A stretch of 64,000 nt of DNA from contig NZ_JAOVYZ010000001.1 of NCBI RefSeq assembly GCF_026413145.1, positions 1 through 64,000 on the forward strand, given 5' to 3'. The notes below the pieces were generated by a model, which was given only the letters and a program-made list of their open reading frames with translations, did no database searches and was not told where the DNA came from. This stretch comes from Limosilactobacillus kribbianus (lineage in GTDB: Bacteria > Bacillota > Bacilli > Lactobacillales > Lactobacillaceae). Shown piece after piece: positions 24,446 to 33,639 of the stretch. Each line of letters starts with the position of its first letter. The stretch's first letter is position 1. The position numbers were made by a program, and so were the translations under genes.

Positions 24446-25834
24446 TTAATCGTTTTTCTGAACGTATTCCTGAAAGGCCTGGAAGTCCCGGTCAACCTGT
24501 TGAACATATTGATGGGCCCACTGGGCTAATCCTGTGTCTAGCGCCTTTTGGTGACGCAAATATCCCCGTAGCATTGGTGAGGTCGGGCTCTGAGCATGGG
24601 CCATCGCCAGGCAGAGGGCACAGGTCTGGCAGTACAGCTGGTAGCTCGGTAGGTCGAGACGCTCCAGTTTAATTGATTCCTTCATGTCCCGGAACTGGCG
24701 AACGTAGTAGGAACGGTTGCCGAAGCGGGTGCTGGCCAGGAAGGGATCGGAGGTCGACTGCAGGACCCGCTGAGCGGTGACGATCCGCCGTCCGGCCAGC
24801 ATCCCGTTGTCGATCGCCTGCTGGACCTTGAGATTGAGCAGGTTGTAGCGCAGCGGCATGGCTTCTTTGACCTGGAGGACCAGGTGCGACCCGTCGATCC
24901 CGGTCAGCATCAGGAGGTAGCAACGGGTCCCAAAGCTGCCGACGCCGACGCTATAACGGATGATGTCAGTGATGTGGAAGTTAGCGAGGAAGACCCGGAT
25001 GTCCTGGCGAACGTTATCCCGGTAGTGTTCGTAGCCGGCAACCACCTGTTTGTACTGGAGCGGGCTGAGGTGCCGGGCGCGTGGCGGATTATCCCGGAAG
25101 ACCAGCTGGCCGCGGTCGTTGATGGTCCCCATCTTGCGAACAATCTCCTCAGAGTTGCTGTGCTGGCTCTTTTTGATGATGTTTTGCAGGATTTTTTCCA
25201 TCTGGGACGGGGCGTCGCCGAACTGGTTGATGCTGTTGATCATGTCGTGGATTTCAAACGAAAAGTAGAAGACCTCCGGGAGGGAGAGCTTATTGGCATT
25301 CTTGATGGCGTGGCGGTAGGTCTTGGTGGTCAGTTCAAGGACCTTGGTGAGCTCGTCTGGAGCAAAGCCGTTCTCATTGCCGGCCAGTTCGATGCTAACC
25401 AGGAGACGCTTGAGGTCGGACTCCCAGTTGCCAATTCGGGCCTCGTCGAAATCGTTAAGACCGAAGAGCAGCTTCCGTTCGGGGGAGGCATAGAAACCGA
25501 AGTTGTTGACGTGGGCGTCACCACAGATGACGATCGGAATACCGCTCTGGGATTGTTGCTTCATGTCTTGCTCCATCAGTTCGGCCGTGCCGCGGAAGAA
25601 AGCGAAGCGGCTGGCGGTCATTCGCTGGTGTCGCAATGGCAAAAGCTCAGGAATCATCTTGGCTTCAGTCTGGCTGATGGCGGCCACGGGGTCTCGTTTG
25701 ACCGGAACGAAGGTTGACAGCTTTTTGCTGGAGACTTCCTTGAGACGCTGTTTGCCCATCTGTTCTAGCTCCGCCTTGGTGTGATTAATTTTGATTCGTT
25801 TCAGGTCAAAAAGATCTAGGGATTGTTCGTTCAC
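24446..25834 (-). CDS. DUF2252 family protein (kinase-like fold)
   Basis: A 462-residue DUF2252 protein. Characteristic: RHQRMTASRFAFFRG near residue 68-82, VICGDAHVNNFGFY and FGLNDFDEA, which correspond to the HxDxxxxN and DFD loops of aminoglycoside phosphotransferase-like kinases, so a phosphotransferase role is possible but untested. Translation starts at GTG 25834, after AAGGAAGGG. Monocistronic, diverging from the ORF-3-like fusion gene. Confidence 0.85.
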   Translation of the reverse strand: MNEQSLDLFDLKRIKINHTKAELEQMGKQRLKEVSSKKLSTFVPVKRDPVAAISQTEAKMIPELLPLRHQRMTASRFAFFRGTAELMEQDMKQQSQSGIPIVICGDAHVNNFGFYASPERKLLFGLNDFDEARIGNWESDLKRLLVSIELAGNENGFAPDELTKVLELTTKTYRHAIKNANKLSLPEVFYFSFEIHDMINSINQFGDAPSQMEKILQNIIKKSQHSNSEEIVRKMGTINDRGQLVFRDNPPRARHLSPLQYKQVVAGYEHYRDNVRQDIRVFLANFHITDIIRYSVGVGSFGTRCYLLMLTGIDGSHLVLQVKEAMPLRYNLLNLKVQQAIDNGMLAGRRIVTAQRVLQSTSDPFLASTRFGNRSYYVRQFRDMKESIKLERLDLPSYQLYCQTCALCLAMAHAQSPTSPMLRGYLRHQKALDTGLAQWAHQYVQQVDRDFQAFQEYVQKND

Positions 25835-25951
25835 GATAACCCTTCCTTTCGGACATATTCTAATGATTTAGTGAAAGTTGGCGGAAGAGTTTGAGTTCTG
25901 CCGGCAACTCTGTCACAATTATTATAGTAGAAAATAAAGGAGTTGGTAGGG

Positions 25952-27508
25952 GTGTTTATTGCAATTGAAAATCGGACTGCAGCGCATCTGCATGTCAATC
26001 CGGGTCCGGTGGCTCGTGACCAGTTTGACAGTCCTGCAACCTGGTCCGTCCGTTCCGCGGGCGATTTCATTATTTTTGTCAACAATGCGCTGGCCCTGCC
26101 GGTGATTGTCCGTCATCCGCAGCGCTTCAACGATTCCCGGGCCTTTGTGACGGCCTTTAAGCGGGAATTCATTGAATTATTGGGGGAGCTGCCGGTGCCA
26201 CACGCCAAGATCAGCATGATCCGGTCACAACAGTTCCAGGAGATTGAATTTACCCGGCAACTCTCGTCGTCGGCCCAGCAAAAGCTGCAGCGCTACCAGA
26301 ACCTGTTGACCGGGCCAAATTCGCCAATCGACTGGGAGGAGCAGCCGACGAATGCCCAGCTGGCTCTCCAGCTGGCCGAAAACACTGCGCTGACAAATCC
26401 GCAGACCGGCGATTCGGAAACGGTGATCGAACGCTTTGAGGACCATGTCGCCCAGCGCTACCAGTTGCCGGCCCATCCGCAGCTGAACGAGCATAACCGT
26501 TCCTATCTGTACCGGAGCGCTTCGCTCAACGACGTTATGAATGCCACGGCGGTCAGCGAGCTCTTCTTAAATGATTACCGGCGCTATTTGACGAACCGGG
26601 ACAAGAGCGACCAGATTATCGATCGGGATCTTAATGCGGCGGCCGACTACCTCAGCTTTTGTGAGGGCGAGGGGGTCTCGTTGCTGGCAGACCTCGGTCT
26701 AGTTTACAACTATTTGCTGCACTATGAGGAGCTCAACGATGTTCAGATGAGTATGAGCGCGATGCGGAGCCTAGGGACGGCCTTGCGGGAACTGGGCCGC
26801 TTCATGCGCAACCAGCAGCTCTTCTCTTCGGCGGACTTCGACCAGTTTGTTCAGTCGGTCGGCCAAGGAATCAACGATCACTATTCCCATCAGCGGGTCT
26901 ACCACCTGCAACGGCTGCTTTGCAATCTGCAGCAACAGGCTGAACAGCAGCGTGAGGCAATGGATCGGGGACGGCACTACCGGGGTGATGCCTATACCCT
27001 GACGGTGACGCTGGCGGACTATCAGCCGGCCATGTGGCGTCAGCTGCGGGTTAGTGGGGCGACCCGGTTGGACATGCTCTGCTACCAGATCCTGGCCAGC
27101 TTCAGGGCTAACGGCGGCCACCTCTTTGAACTCAGTGATGGCAAGCGTCACTTCCAGCTGCCGGTATTTGAAAGCGGGGCTGGTAATGAACAGGACATTG
27201 AGCTTCATTGGTTGGGCGAGTATCAACCGGGCGACGTGTTAACCCTGATCTATGACTTTGGTGATAGTTGGCGCTTCGAAATTAAGGTTGAGAGCGTGCA
27301 AAAGCAATCTCGGCTCCGTAACGCTGGCATGAGTGGAGCGGTTGTGCTGGACGGTGCCGGAGCTGGAATCATTGACGACATCGGCGGGACAACCGGCCTG
27401 CAGGAGGCGGCTTCGGATGATCCGTCAATCAACCGGACCCCGAACTTTGCTCAGGAGCAAGAAGAGTGGCGCCGCCGGGTGGAACAGCTCCAGGAAATTT
27501 ACAACTAA
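25952..27508 (+). CDS. Fusion protein: DUF6933-like N-terminus and plasmid pRiA4b ORF-3-like C-terminus
   Basis: A 518-residue protein. The first ~110 residues (ENRTAAHLHVNPGP...FIIFVNNALALPVIV) resemble DUF6933, and residues about 340-480 (YTLTVTLADYQPAMWRQLRVSG...LTLIYDFGDSWRFEIKVE) are a clear plasmid pRiA4b ORF-3-like/IS1096 TnpR-like domain. The middle is helical and unassigned. Function is unknown; the domain occurs on plasmids and in chromosomes. Start chosen at GTG 25952, nine bases after AAGGAG. Monocistronic. Confidence 0.7.
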   Translation: MFIAIENRTAAHLHVNPGPVARDQFDSPATWSVRSAGDFIIFVNNALALPVIVRHPQRFNDSRAFVTAFKREFIELLGELPVPHAKISMIRSQQFQEIEFTRQLSSSAQQKLQRYQNLLTGPNSPIDWEEQPTNAQLALQLAENTALTNPQTGDSETVIERFEDHVAQRYQLPAHPQLNEHNRSYLYRSASLNDVMNATAVSELFLNDYRRYLTNRDKSDQIIDRDLNAAADYLSFCEGEGVSLLADLGLVYNYLLHYEELNDVQMSMSAMRSLGTALRELGRFMRNQQLFSSADFDQFVQSVGQGINDHYSHQRVYHLQRLLCNLQQQAEQQREAMDRGRHYRGDAYTLTVTLADYQPAMWRQLRVSGATRLDMLCYQILASFRANGGHLFELSDGKRHFQLPVFESGAGNEQDIELHWLGEYQPGDVLTLIYDFGDSWRFEIKVESVQKQSRLRNAGMSGAVVLDGAGAGIIDDIGGTTGLQEAASDDPSINRTPNFAQEQEEWRRRVEQLQEIYN

Positions 27509-27585
27509 CGGTGCGCAATTCTTCACAAGCTGGTGAAAAGGACTACAATAGCCTTGTAAAGTCCAATTAAGCGAGGTTGATAGAC

Positions 27586-28635
27586 ATGGATAAGCAAATG
27601 GATGATTTACCGAAGACAATGAGGGCCTGGGCCGTCACCACGCCGGGGCCAATCGACGGGGAGCGGGCCCCACTCAAGATGGTAGAGAAGCCGGTGCCGA
27701 CGCCGGGCCGGGGTGAAGTTTTGGTCAAGGTTTTGACCTGCGGGGTCTGCCACACCGACCTCCACGTCACGGAGGGTGACCTGCCCGTGCACCAGGAGCA
27801 CGTCACCCCGGGTCACGAGATCGTCGGCCGGGTCGTTGCCCAGGGACCGGAGACCCAGCGCTTTAGCCTCGGCGAGCGGATCGGGATTCCGTGGTTCCGG
27901 CACGCCTGTGGAGTCTGCAAGTTCTGCCGGTCCGGCCGGGAGAACCTCTGCCCGCACTCCGTCTACACCGGTTGGGACCACGACGGCGGCTATGCCGAAT
28001 ACGTCACCGTGCCCGAGGGCTTTGCCTACCGGATCCCAAAGAAGTTTGATTCTTTAGAGGCAGCGCCACTGCTCTGCGCTGGGATCATTGGTTGCCGAGC
28101 CTTTGAACGGGCCAACGTTCCAGCGGGTGGCCGGCTCGGTCTCTACGGTTTCGGTGGCTCGGCCCACATCACCGCCCAGATTGCCCTGGCTCAAGGAATT
28201 GAGGTCCACGTCTTCACCCGGGGTGTCGATGCGCGGAAATTTGCCCTCCAGCTCGGCTGTGCCTCGGCCCACGGCGCCTACGACCTGTCCGATGTGCCGT
28301 TGGATTCCTCGATCATTTTTGCGCCGGTTGGCGACATTGTCCTGCCAGCGATGGAGAGCCTGATTCCGGGTGGTACCCTGGCCCTGGCTGGGATCCACAT
28401 GACCGACGTGCCAGCCCTTAACTACCAGAAGCACCTCTTCCACGAAAAGACGATCACCAGTGTTGAGAGCAACACGCGGCGTGACGGCGAGGAGTTCCTA
28501 ACCCTGGCTGACCGGCTCGATATTCACCCTGAGGTCCACGAGTACGCTTTTGATCGTGCCGACGAGGCCCTGAAGTACGTTAAGCGGGGAGATATCAAGG
28601 GCGCCTGCGTGCTGCGGGTTAGCCAGGACGACTAG
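27586..28635 (+). CDS. Zinc-dependent alcohol dehydrogenase
   Basis: A 349-residue medium-chain dehydrogenase. Catalytic zinc site CGVCHTDLH and GHEIVG, structural zinc site [15 protein letters not shown], and a nucleotide-binding GFGGSAHI are all intact. Belongs to the subgroup near B. subtilis AdhA; reduces aldehydes to alcohols with NAD(P)H, relevant to redox balance in heterofermenters. Start at ATG 27586, after GCGAGG; the frame is open nine bases further without a site. Followed 42 bp later by the cyclophilin gene. Confidence 0.92.
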   Translation: MDKQMDDLPKTMRAWAVTTPGPIDGERAPLKMVEKPVPTPGRGEVLVKVLTCGVCHTDLHVTEGDLPVHQEHVTPGHEIVGRVVAQGPETQRFSLGERIGIPWFRHACGVCKFCRSGRENLCPHSVYTGWDHDGGYAEYVTVPEGFAYRIPKKFDSLEAAPLLCAGIIGCRAFERANVPAGGRLGLYGFGGSAHITAQIALAQGIEVHVFTRGVDARKFALQLGCASAHGAYDLSDVPLDSSIIFAPVGDIVLPAMESLIPGGTLALAGIHMTDVPALNYQKHLFHEKTITSVESNTRRDGEEFLTLADRLDIHPEVHEYAFDRADEALKYVKRGDIKGACVLRVSQDD

Positions 28636-28677
28636 TCCCGTGGTATGATTAAAAGAAAAATGAAATGAGGAATGACA

Positions 28678-29265
28678 ATGGATTATCCACAACTAGCACT
28701 GGACCAGGTGAAGGGTCCAAAGGCCGAAATCAAGACCAACCTGGGGACGATCACGGTTCAGCTCTTTGACACCCTGGCTCCCAAGACAGTCAAGAACTTT
28801 GTTGAGTTGGCTAAAAAGGGCTACTACAATGGTGTGATCTTTCACCGGGTAATTCCGGATTTCATGATCCAGGGTGGGGACCCCACTGGAACCGGCCGCG
28901 GTGGCGAAAGCATCTATGGCCACGCCTTTGAGGACGAATTCTCCGACCAACTGTTTAACTTCAACGGGGCCCTCTCAATGGCCAATGCCGGCCCGAACAC
29001 CAACGGCAGTCAGTTCTTCATCGTTTCTAACGAGCACGTGCCAGCCAACATGGTTGAGCAGATGAAGGCGGCCGGCTTCCCGCAAGAGGCAATTGATCAC
29101 TACGCCAAGGTCGGCGGGACACCATGGCTGGATCACCGCCACACCGTCTTCGGTCAGGTGGTCTCCGGCATGGATGTCGTCCAGCAGATCAGCAAGGTGG
29201 CCCGCGACCAGATGGATAAGCCGAAGGACGACGTTGTGATGGAAAAGGTCACAATTGACGAATAA
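28678..29265 (+). CDS. Cyclophilin-type peptidyl-prolyl cis-trans isomerase
   Basis: A 195-residue cyclophilin that catalyses proline isomerisation in protein folding. Core motifs [14 protein letters not shown] (active Arg, Phe and Gln) and [12 protein letters not shown] are present, and [13 protein letters not shown] closes the fold. An insertion ([35 protein letters not shown] region) is common in lactobacilli. No signal peptide, so cytoplasmic. ATG 28678 is used because the ATG at 28672 lies inside the GAGGA site. Confidence 0.92.
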   Translation: MDYPQLALDQVKGPKAEIKTNLGTITVQLFDTLAPKTVKNFVELAKKGYYNGVIFHRVIPDFMIQGGDPTGTGRGGESIYGHAFEDEFSDQLFNFNGALSMANAGPNTNGSQFFIVSNEHVPANMVEQMKAAGFPQEAIDHYAKVGGTPWLDHRHTVFGQVVSGMDVVQQISKVARDQMDKPKDDVVMEKVTIDE

Positions 29266-29268
29266 ATG

Positions 29269-29304
29269 ATTAAGGTTTCTGGAAGATTTCCGGAAGCCTT
29301 TTTA
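29269..29304 (+). terminator. Terminator of the cyclophilin gene
   Basis: AAGG-TTC-GGAA pairs with TTCC-GAA-CCTTTTT around a 3-base loop, with single-base mismatches. Confidence 0.75.
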
Positions 29305-29353
29305 GTTTCGGTAAAAACGGGGCGCGGGCTTTTTCTATTAACTAGTGAGTTGT

Positions 29354-29359
29354 TATAAT
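29354..29359 (+). promoter_or_regulatory. -10 element of the relQ-two-component operon
   Basis: Perfect TATAAT overlapping an in-frame ATG at 29358; this excludes that ATG and supports the start at 29382 behind AGGAG. The -35 is weak. Confidence 0.55.
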
Positions 29360-29381
29360 GGAAACATTAGGAGTGAGGAAA

Positions 29382-30008
29382 ATGTCAATCTATGGTTCTT
29401 ACGACCAGGTTCTGCCCAAGATCCTGGAAACGACGCGCATGCGCATCCAACAACTGAATGACCAGGTCGTAGCGGCCGACCAACCGAAACTATACGAGCA
29501 CCTGATTGGCCGGGTCAAGGAGCCCGCCAGCATGGAGGAAAAGTGCCGGCGCAAGGGCTACCCGGTCACGACCGAGTCGGCCCTGCGCCGCTGCCGGGAC
29601 GCAGTTGGCTTACGGATCGTCTGCAACTTCATCGACGACATCGACCGCTGCCTGACCCAGTTGCGTCAGGCCGATTGGTGCACGATTGTCAAGGAGAAGG
29701 ATTACATCACCAACGCCAAGCCCAACGGCTACCGCAGCTACCACCTAATTCTGGACGAAGAGACCCCGTACACGGACATTGAGGGACAAAATCCCGGTCA
29801 TTTCTTCGTCGAGATCCAGCTGCGGACGATTGCCATGGATTCTTGGGCCAGCCTGGAACACGAAATGAAATATAAACACGATATCAAAGATCCAGAACGA
29901 ATCAGCCGGGAGCTGAAGCACTGCGCCGACCAGCTCGCCTCGTGCGACGTTCAGATGCAGACGATTCGTCAGCTGATTCACGAAGACGATGAGGGGATGG
30001 GACAATGA
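29382..30008 (+). CDS. relQ: Small alarmone synthetase, RelQ/YjbM type (GTP pyrophosphokinase)
   Basis: A 208-residue single-domain RelA/SpoT synthetase that transfers pyrophosphate from ATP to GDP or GTP, making (p)ppGpp. Motifs: DAVGLRIVCNFIDDI, KPNGYRSYHL (Gly-Tyr-Arg-Ser substrate site) and VEIQLRTIAMDSWASLEHEMKYK. No hydrolase or regulatory domain, as expected for RelQ. Its last bases overlap the response regulator start by 4 bp (ATGA), so alarmone synthesis and this two-component system are translationally linked. Confidence 0.9.
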   Translation: MSIYGSYDQVLPKILETTRMRIQQLNDQVVAADQPKLYEHLIGRVKEPASMEEKCRRKGYPVTTESALRRCRDAVGLRIVCNFIDDIDRCLTQLRQADWCTIVKEKDYITNAKPNGYRSYHLILDEETPYTDIEGQNPGHFFVEIQLRTIAMDSWASLEHEMKYKHDIKDPERISRELKHCADQLASCDVQMQTIRQLIHEDDEGMGQ

Positions 30009-30682
30009 GAATTTTAGTAGCGGAAGACGAACAACAACTGGCCCACGTCCTGGCAACCGCCATGCGGACCAAGGGCTACCAAGTTGACGTGGTTGGTGAC
30101 GGCCAGGCCGCCGTCGATCGCGCCCAGGAGAATCCCTATGACGTTATCATTTTAGACATCATGATGCCGGTCAAGACAGGCCTGGAAGCCTTGAAGGAGA
30201 TCCGGGCCAGCGGCGATTCAACCTACGTGATGATGTTGACGGCAATGGGCGAAGAGGACGACCGGGTGAACGGCCTCGACGCGGGGGCCGACGACTATCT
30301 GACCAAGCCCTTCTCCCTAAAGGAGTTGCTGGCCCGGCTGCGTTCCCGGGAGCGCCGCAGTGAGGAATTCAACCGCGACGTCATCCAGTTTGGTGACCTG
30401 ACCCTAAACAGCAACGATCAATCCCTGGAAAGCCACAATTCAATCAGCTTGACCAGGAAGGAGAGCCGTTTGCTTCAGTACTTGATCTTAAACGCCGGCA
30501 AGAGCCTGACGGCGGAGGAACTGGTCAACCACGTCTGGTCCGATGAGGAGGCCGACGCCGAGGACGTCTGGATCAACATCTCCTATCTCCGGCAAAAGCT
30601 GCAGTCGATCCGTTCGGCCGTGACGATTGTCGGTGAAAAAGGCGGCCCCTTTTCGATTGAGCAGGCGGTGACCAGTAAATGA
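30005..30682 (+). CDS. OmpR/PhoB-family response regulator
   Basis: A 225-residue regulator. Receiver domain: acidic pair EDE at 7-9, phosphorylation site Asp 51 in VIILDIMMP, switch Thr in MMLTAMG and Lys in LTKPFS. A winged-helix DNA-binding domain of OmpR type follows from about 125 (LTRKESRLLQYLILNAG). Overlaps relQ upstream and the kinase downstream by 4 bp each. Resembles CiaR-like regulators of lactic acid bacteria; target genes unknown. Confidence 0.92.
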   Translation: MRILVAEDEQQLAHVLATAMRTKGYQVDVVGDGQAAVDRAQENPYDVIILDIMMPVKTGLEALKEIRASGDSTYVMMLTAMGEEDDRVNGLDAGADDYLTKPFSLKELLARLRSRERRSEEFNRDVIQFGDLTLNSNDQSLESHNSISLTRKESRLLQYLILNAGKSLTAEELVNHVWSDEEADAEDVWINISYLRQKLQSIRSAVTIVGEKGGPFSIEQAVTSK

Positions 30683-31923
30683 TCCAAAAGTTTCGCTATA
30701 AGTTCATTGCGATGTCGACCACAGCCCTGCTGGTGGTCATCATGACGATTGTCGGCAGCATCTGCGGGCTGACCTACTACCACGCCCGCCAGGAAATAAA
30801 CAACGTCTTAACCATCCTGGTGGATAACGAAGGTCAGCTGCCAAGCGGTGGACAGACGAAGCACTACCCGCAGCCGCAGTACACGCGCGAAGGCCTTCAA
30901 CAGTACCGTTATTTCAGCGTCACCTTTGACCGGGCCGATCAGCTGACCAGCGTTGAGGATGATCATATTACCAGCATCGGCCCCCGGACCGCCAAACGGC
31001 TGGCACAACGGGCGGTCAAACGCAATTTAAAGAACGGGCAATTGCGCTACCAGGGGGTGACCTACGCCTACCGGGTTCGCAAGCAAAAGAAGGCGACCAC
31101 CGTGGTCTTCCTGGATGAGTCGCTGCTGATGGCACGGACGACCGAGCTAATGCACACCGGCAACCTGCTTGGGGTGATTGTGCTGCTTCTTTACGCCCTG
31201 CTTTTGACACTCTATTCACGGCGGGCGATCCGACCGATCATCCAGGCCGAGCACCGGCAAAAGCAGTTCATCACCAACGCCAGCCACGAATTGAAGACGC
31301 CGCTGACGGTCATCGCCGCCAACACGGAGATGCAGGAGCTGCTGGGGGGAGAAAACGAGTGGACTAAGAGCACCCGCCAGCAAGTTGATCGCCTGACCAA
31401 ACTAATCAATAATCTGGTTTCCCTGGCCCGGATGCAGGAACAGCCGGACATCACGATGGCCCCGGTTGACATCAGCAAGCTCGCTGAGGACGTTAGCAAG
31501 AGCTTTTCCAGTGTGGCTAAGTCAGGGGACAAGCAATTCGTGACGAAGATTGCCCCGAATTTGGTGGTGACGGGGGATGAGAACCTCCTGCGCGAGCTCT
31601 TCAACATCCTGCTCGACAATGCCAACAAGTACTGCGATCCCCAGGGGACCATCCGAATGATCGTTCAACCGGCTAAGCACACCAAGAACGCCATGATCAC
31701 CGTCGCCAACACCTATAAGGAAGGCGAAAACGAGGACTACCACCGCTTCTTTGAACGTTTCTACCGGGCCGACGAGTCCCACACCAAGAACGGCAAGAGC
31801 GGCTTTGGAATCGGCCTTTCGATGGCCCAGTACCTGATCAAGCTGATGAAGGGCAAGATCAGCGCCAAGTATGCCGACCATTCACTGGCTTTCGTGATCA
31901 CTTTGAAATTAAACGACAAGTAA
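30679..31923 (+). CDS. Sensor histidine kinase (CiaH-like)
   Basis: A 414-residue membrane kinase with two transmembrane helices (about 12-33 and 162-180) around an extracellular sensor region of some 125 residues. H203 in SHELKTPL is the phosphorylation site; N box NILLDNANKYC, F box FERFYRADES and G2 box GFGIGLSMA are present. The G1 box (DxGxG) is not recognisable: the corresponding stretch reads ITVANTYKEGE. Similar losses exist in some active kinases, so activity cannot be judged. Third gene of the relQ operon. Confidence 0.88.
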   Translation: MIQKFRYKFIAMSTTALLVVIMTIVGSICGLTYYHARQEINNVLTILVDNEGQLPSGGQTKHYPQPQYTREGLQQYRYFSVTFDRADQLTSVEDDHITSIGPRTAKRLAQRAVKRNLKNGQLRYQGVTYAYRVRKQKKATTVVFLDESLLMARTTELMHTGNLLGVIVLLLYALLLTLYSRRAIRPIIQAEHRQKQFITNASHELKTPLTVIAANTEMQELLGGENEWTKSTRQQVDRLTKLINNLVSLARMQEQPDITMAPVDISKLAEDVSKSFSSVAKSGDKQFVTKIAPNLVVTGDENLLRELFNILLDNANKYCDPQGTIRMIVQPAKHTKNAMITVANTYKEGENEDYHRFFERFYRADESHTKNGKSGFGIGLSMAQYLIKLMKGKISAKYADHSLAFVITLKLNDK

Positions 31924-31978
31924 TTCTCTTTTTTCACTGAATCGTGTAATTACTTTGTGATCTTGATCTTAAATTACA

Positions 31979-32022
31979 AAAATCTCAAGAAATTAATTTA
32001 ACACTTTCTTGGGATTTTTTAT
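31979..32022 (+). terminator. Terminator of the relQ-two-component operon
   Basis: AAATCTCAAGAAA (31980-31992) pairs with TTTCTTGGGATTT (32005-32017), then T run. Confidence 0.8.
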
Positions 32023-32122
32023 TTGACTGGCTTGTGAAAAAATAATTAGTTCCCTGGTAAAAGCCAGCTGTGATAGTGCTTACAAGAATTGATATAAGTG
32101 AATTTTATGAAGTGCTAAAGGT

Positions 32123-32193
32123 TTGACTATGCCCTGGTTCGGGCGGTAGGATAGTGGTGTAAATGATGTGTAGCATTTCACAATCTACATCAT
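32123..32193 (+). promoter_or_regulatory. Promoter and 5' hairpin of the fumarase operon
   Basis: TTGACT (32123-32128), 18-base spacer, TAGGAT (32147-32152). Directly after the predicted start, ATGATGT-TAG (32163-32173, one bulged G) pairs with CTACATCAT (32185-32193); this could be an operator or a 5' mRNA hairpin. The rest of the 306-bp gap before fumC holds the upstream terminator and a weak cre-like TGATAGTGCTTACA at 32071. Confidence 0.5.
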
Positions 32194-32229
32194 AGCACTG
32201 ATTGTTAAATTAATTTGGAGGTTTTCAAA

Positions 32230-33618
32230 ATGACAGAATACCGTACTGAAGAAGATACTCTCGGCCCCGTTCAAATTCCCGCCGATGCCCTGTGGGGACC
32301 ACAGACGGAGCGGAGTCGCCACAACTTCCCGACTGGCCAGTACATGCCTCTCGCCATCATCCGCGCCCTGCTGAACATCAAGAAGGCCGCTGCTCAGGCG
32401 AACATGGAAACCAAGGCAATTTCCACCGAAAAGGGTGAACTGATTGTCCAAGCCATCGACGAGCTGCTGTCATTAAGCGACGAGGAACTGCGCCGTGACT
32501 TCCCACTGAAGGTCTACCAGACTGGTTCCGGGACTCAAACCAACATGAACACGAACGAAGTAGTTGCCCACAAGGCCCACCAGCTCAACCCGGACATTGA
32601 GATTCTGCCAAACGACGACGTCAACAAGGGTCAAAGCTCCAACGATACCTTCCCAACGGCCATGAACGTGGTGGCCCTGGAGGCCTTAGATAAGCTGAAG
32701 CCGGCCGTTCAACACATGATCGACGAGCTGAAGGTTAAGCAGGACAAGTACTGGAAGACGGTCAAGGTTGGCCGGACCCACCTGCAGGATGCCGTTCCGC
32801 TGACGTTTGGCCAAGAAATCTCTGGCTACGTGGCTGCCCTGGAACACGATTTGGACTACATCAAGACTCTGGAGCCAACGCTGAACGAACTGGCCATCGG
32901 TGGAACCGCCGTTGGGACCGGACTGAACGCCGCCCCTGGCATGCCGGAAAAGATTGCCGAAAAGCTGAGTGAAGTTTACGGCCTGCACCTGACCGCCAAG
33001 AGCAATAAGTTCTTTGGCCTGGCCAACCACTCCGGCTTAGACGTTGTCCACGGTGCCCTGAAGACCCTGGCCGCCGACATGTTCAAGATTGCCCAGGACC
33101 TGCGTTTCCTTGCTTCTGGTCCCCGGGCCGGCTACGATGAATTGAACATTCCGGCCAACGAACCGGGTTCCTCCATCATGCCAGGGAAGGTTAACCCAAC
33201 CCAGGCGGAAGCCGTTACGATGGCTGCCATCCGGGTCTTTGGGAACGATACCGTAGTTACGATGGCCGCTTCCCAGGGGAACTTTGAAATGAATGTTTAC
33301 AAGCCAGTCATGATCGACGCCTTCCTGGAATCCGCCGACCTCTTGACTGGGACGATCACTGGCTTTGCGGACAAGCTGGTCCACGGCCTGACCGTCAACG
33401 AAAAGCGGATGGCCGAACTGGTTGACAACTCCCTGATGACCGTGACCGCCCTGTCACCACACATCGGCTACCATGACAGCGCCAAGATTGCCCAGGCCGC
33501 TGACAAGGCTGGCAGCACGCTGAAGGAAGCGGCATTGAAGTCCGGCAAGGTTACCGAGGCCCAGTACGACGAATGGATGGACATGCTCAAGATGACCAAT
33601 GTTGATCGTCAGGATTAA
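32230..33618 (+). CDS. fumC: Class II fumarate hydratase
   Basis: A 462-residue oxygen-stable fumarase interconverting malate and fumarate. Signature loop GSSIMPGKVNPTQ, the SGSGTQTNMN-type substrate segment (YQTGSGTQTNMNTNEV) and the catalytic His in GRTHLQDAVPLTFGQE identify it. Start ATG 32230 after TTTGGAGG. First gene of an operon with fumarate reductase and a dicarboxylate carrier: malate is dehydrated to fumarate, then reduced to succinate. Confidence 0.95.
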   Translation: MTEYRTEEDTLGPVQIPADALWGPQTERSRHNFPTGQYMPLAIIRALLNIKKAAAQANMETKAISTEKGELIVQAIDELLSLSDEELRRDFPLKVYQTGSGTQTNMNTNEVVAHKAHQLNPDIEILPNDDVNKGQSSNDTFPTAMNVVALEALDKLKPAVQHMIDELKVKQDKYWKTVKVGRTHLQDAVPLTFGQEISGYVAALEHDLDYIKTLEPTLNELAIGGTAVGTGLNAAPGMPEKIAEKLSEVYGLHLTAKSNKFFGLANHSGLDVVHGALKTLAADMFKIAQDLRFLASGPRAGYDELNIPANEPGSSIMPGKVNPTQAEAVTMAAIRVFGNDTVVTMAASQGNFEMNVYKPVMIDAFLESADLLTGTITGFADKLVHGLTVNEKRMAELVDNSLMTVTALSPHIGYHDSAKIAQAADKAGSTLKEAALKSGKVTEAQYDEWMDMLKMTNVDRQD

Positions 33619-33639
33619 TTAAAAAAGGAGCAAAGCGCA

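Noticed and set aside
24884-25717. A 277-codon open frame opposite the DUF2252 gene
   Set aside because: Antisense artefact of biased composition; no domain or start signals.
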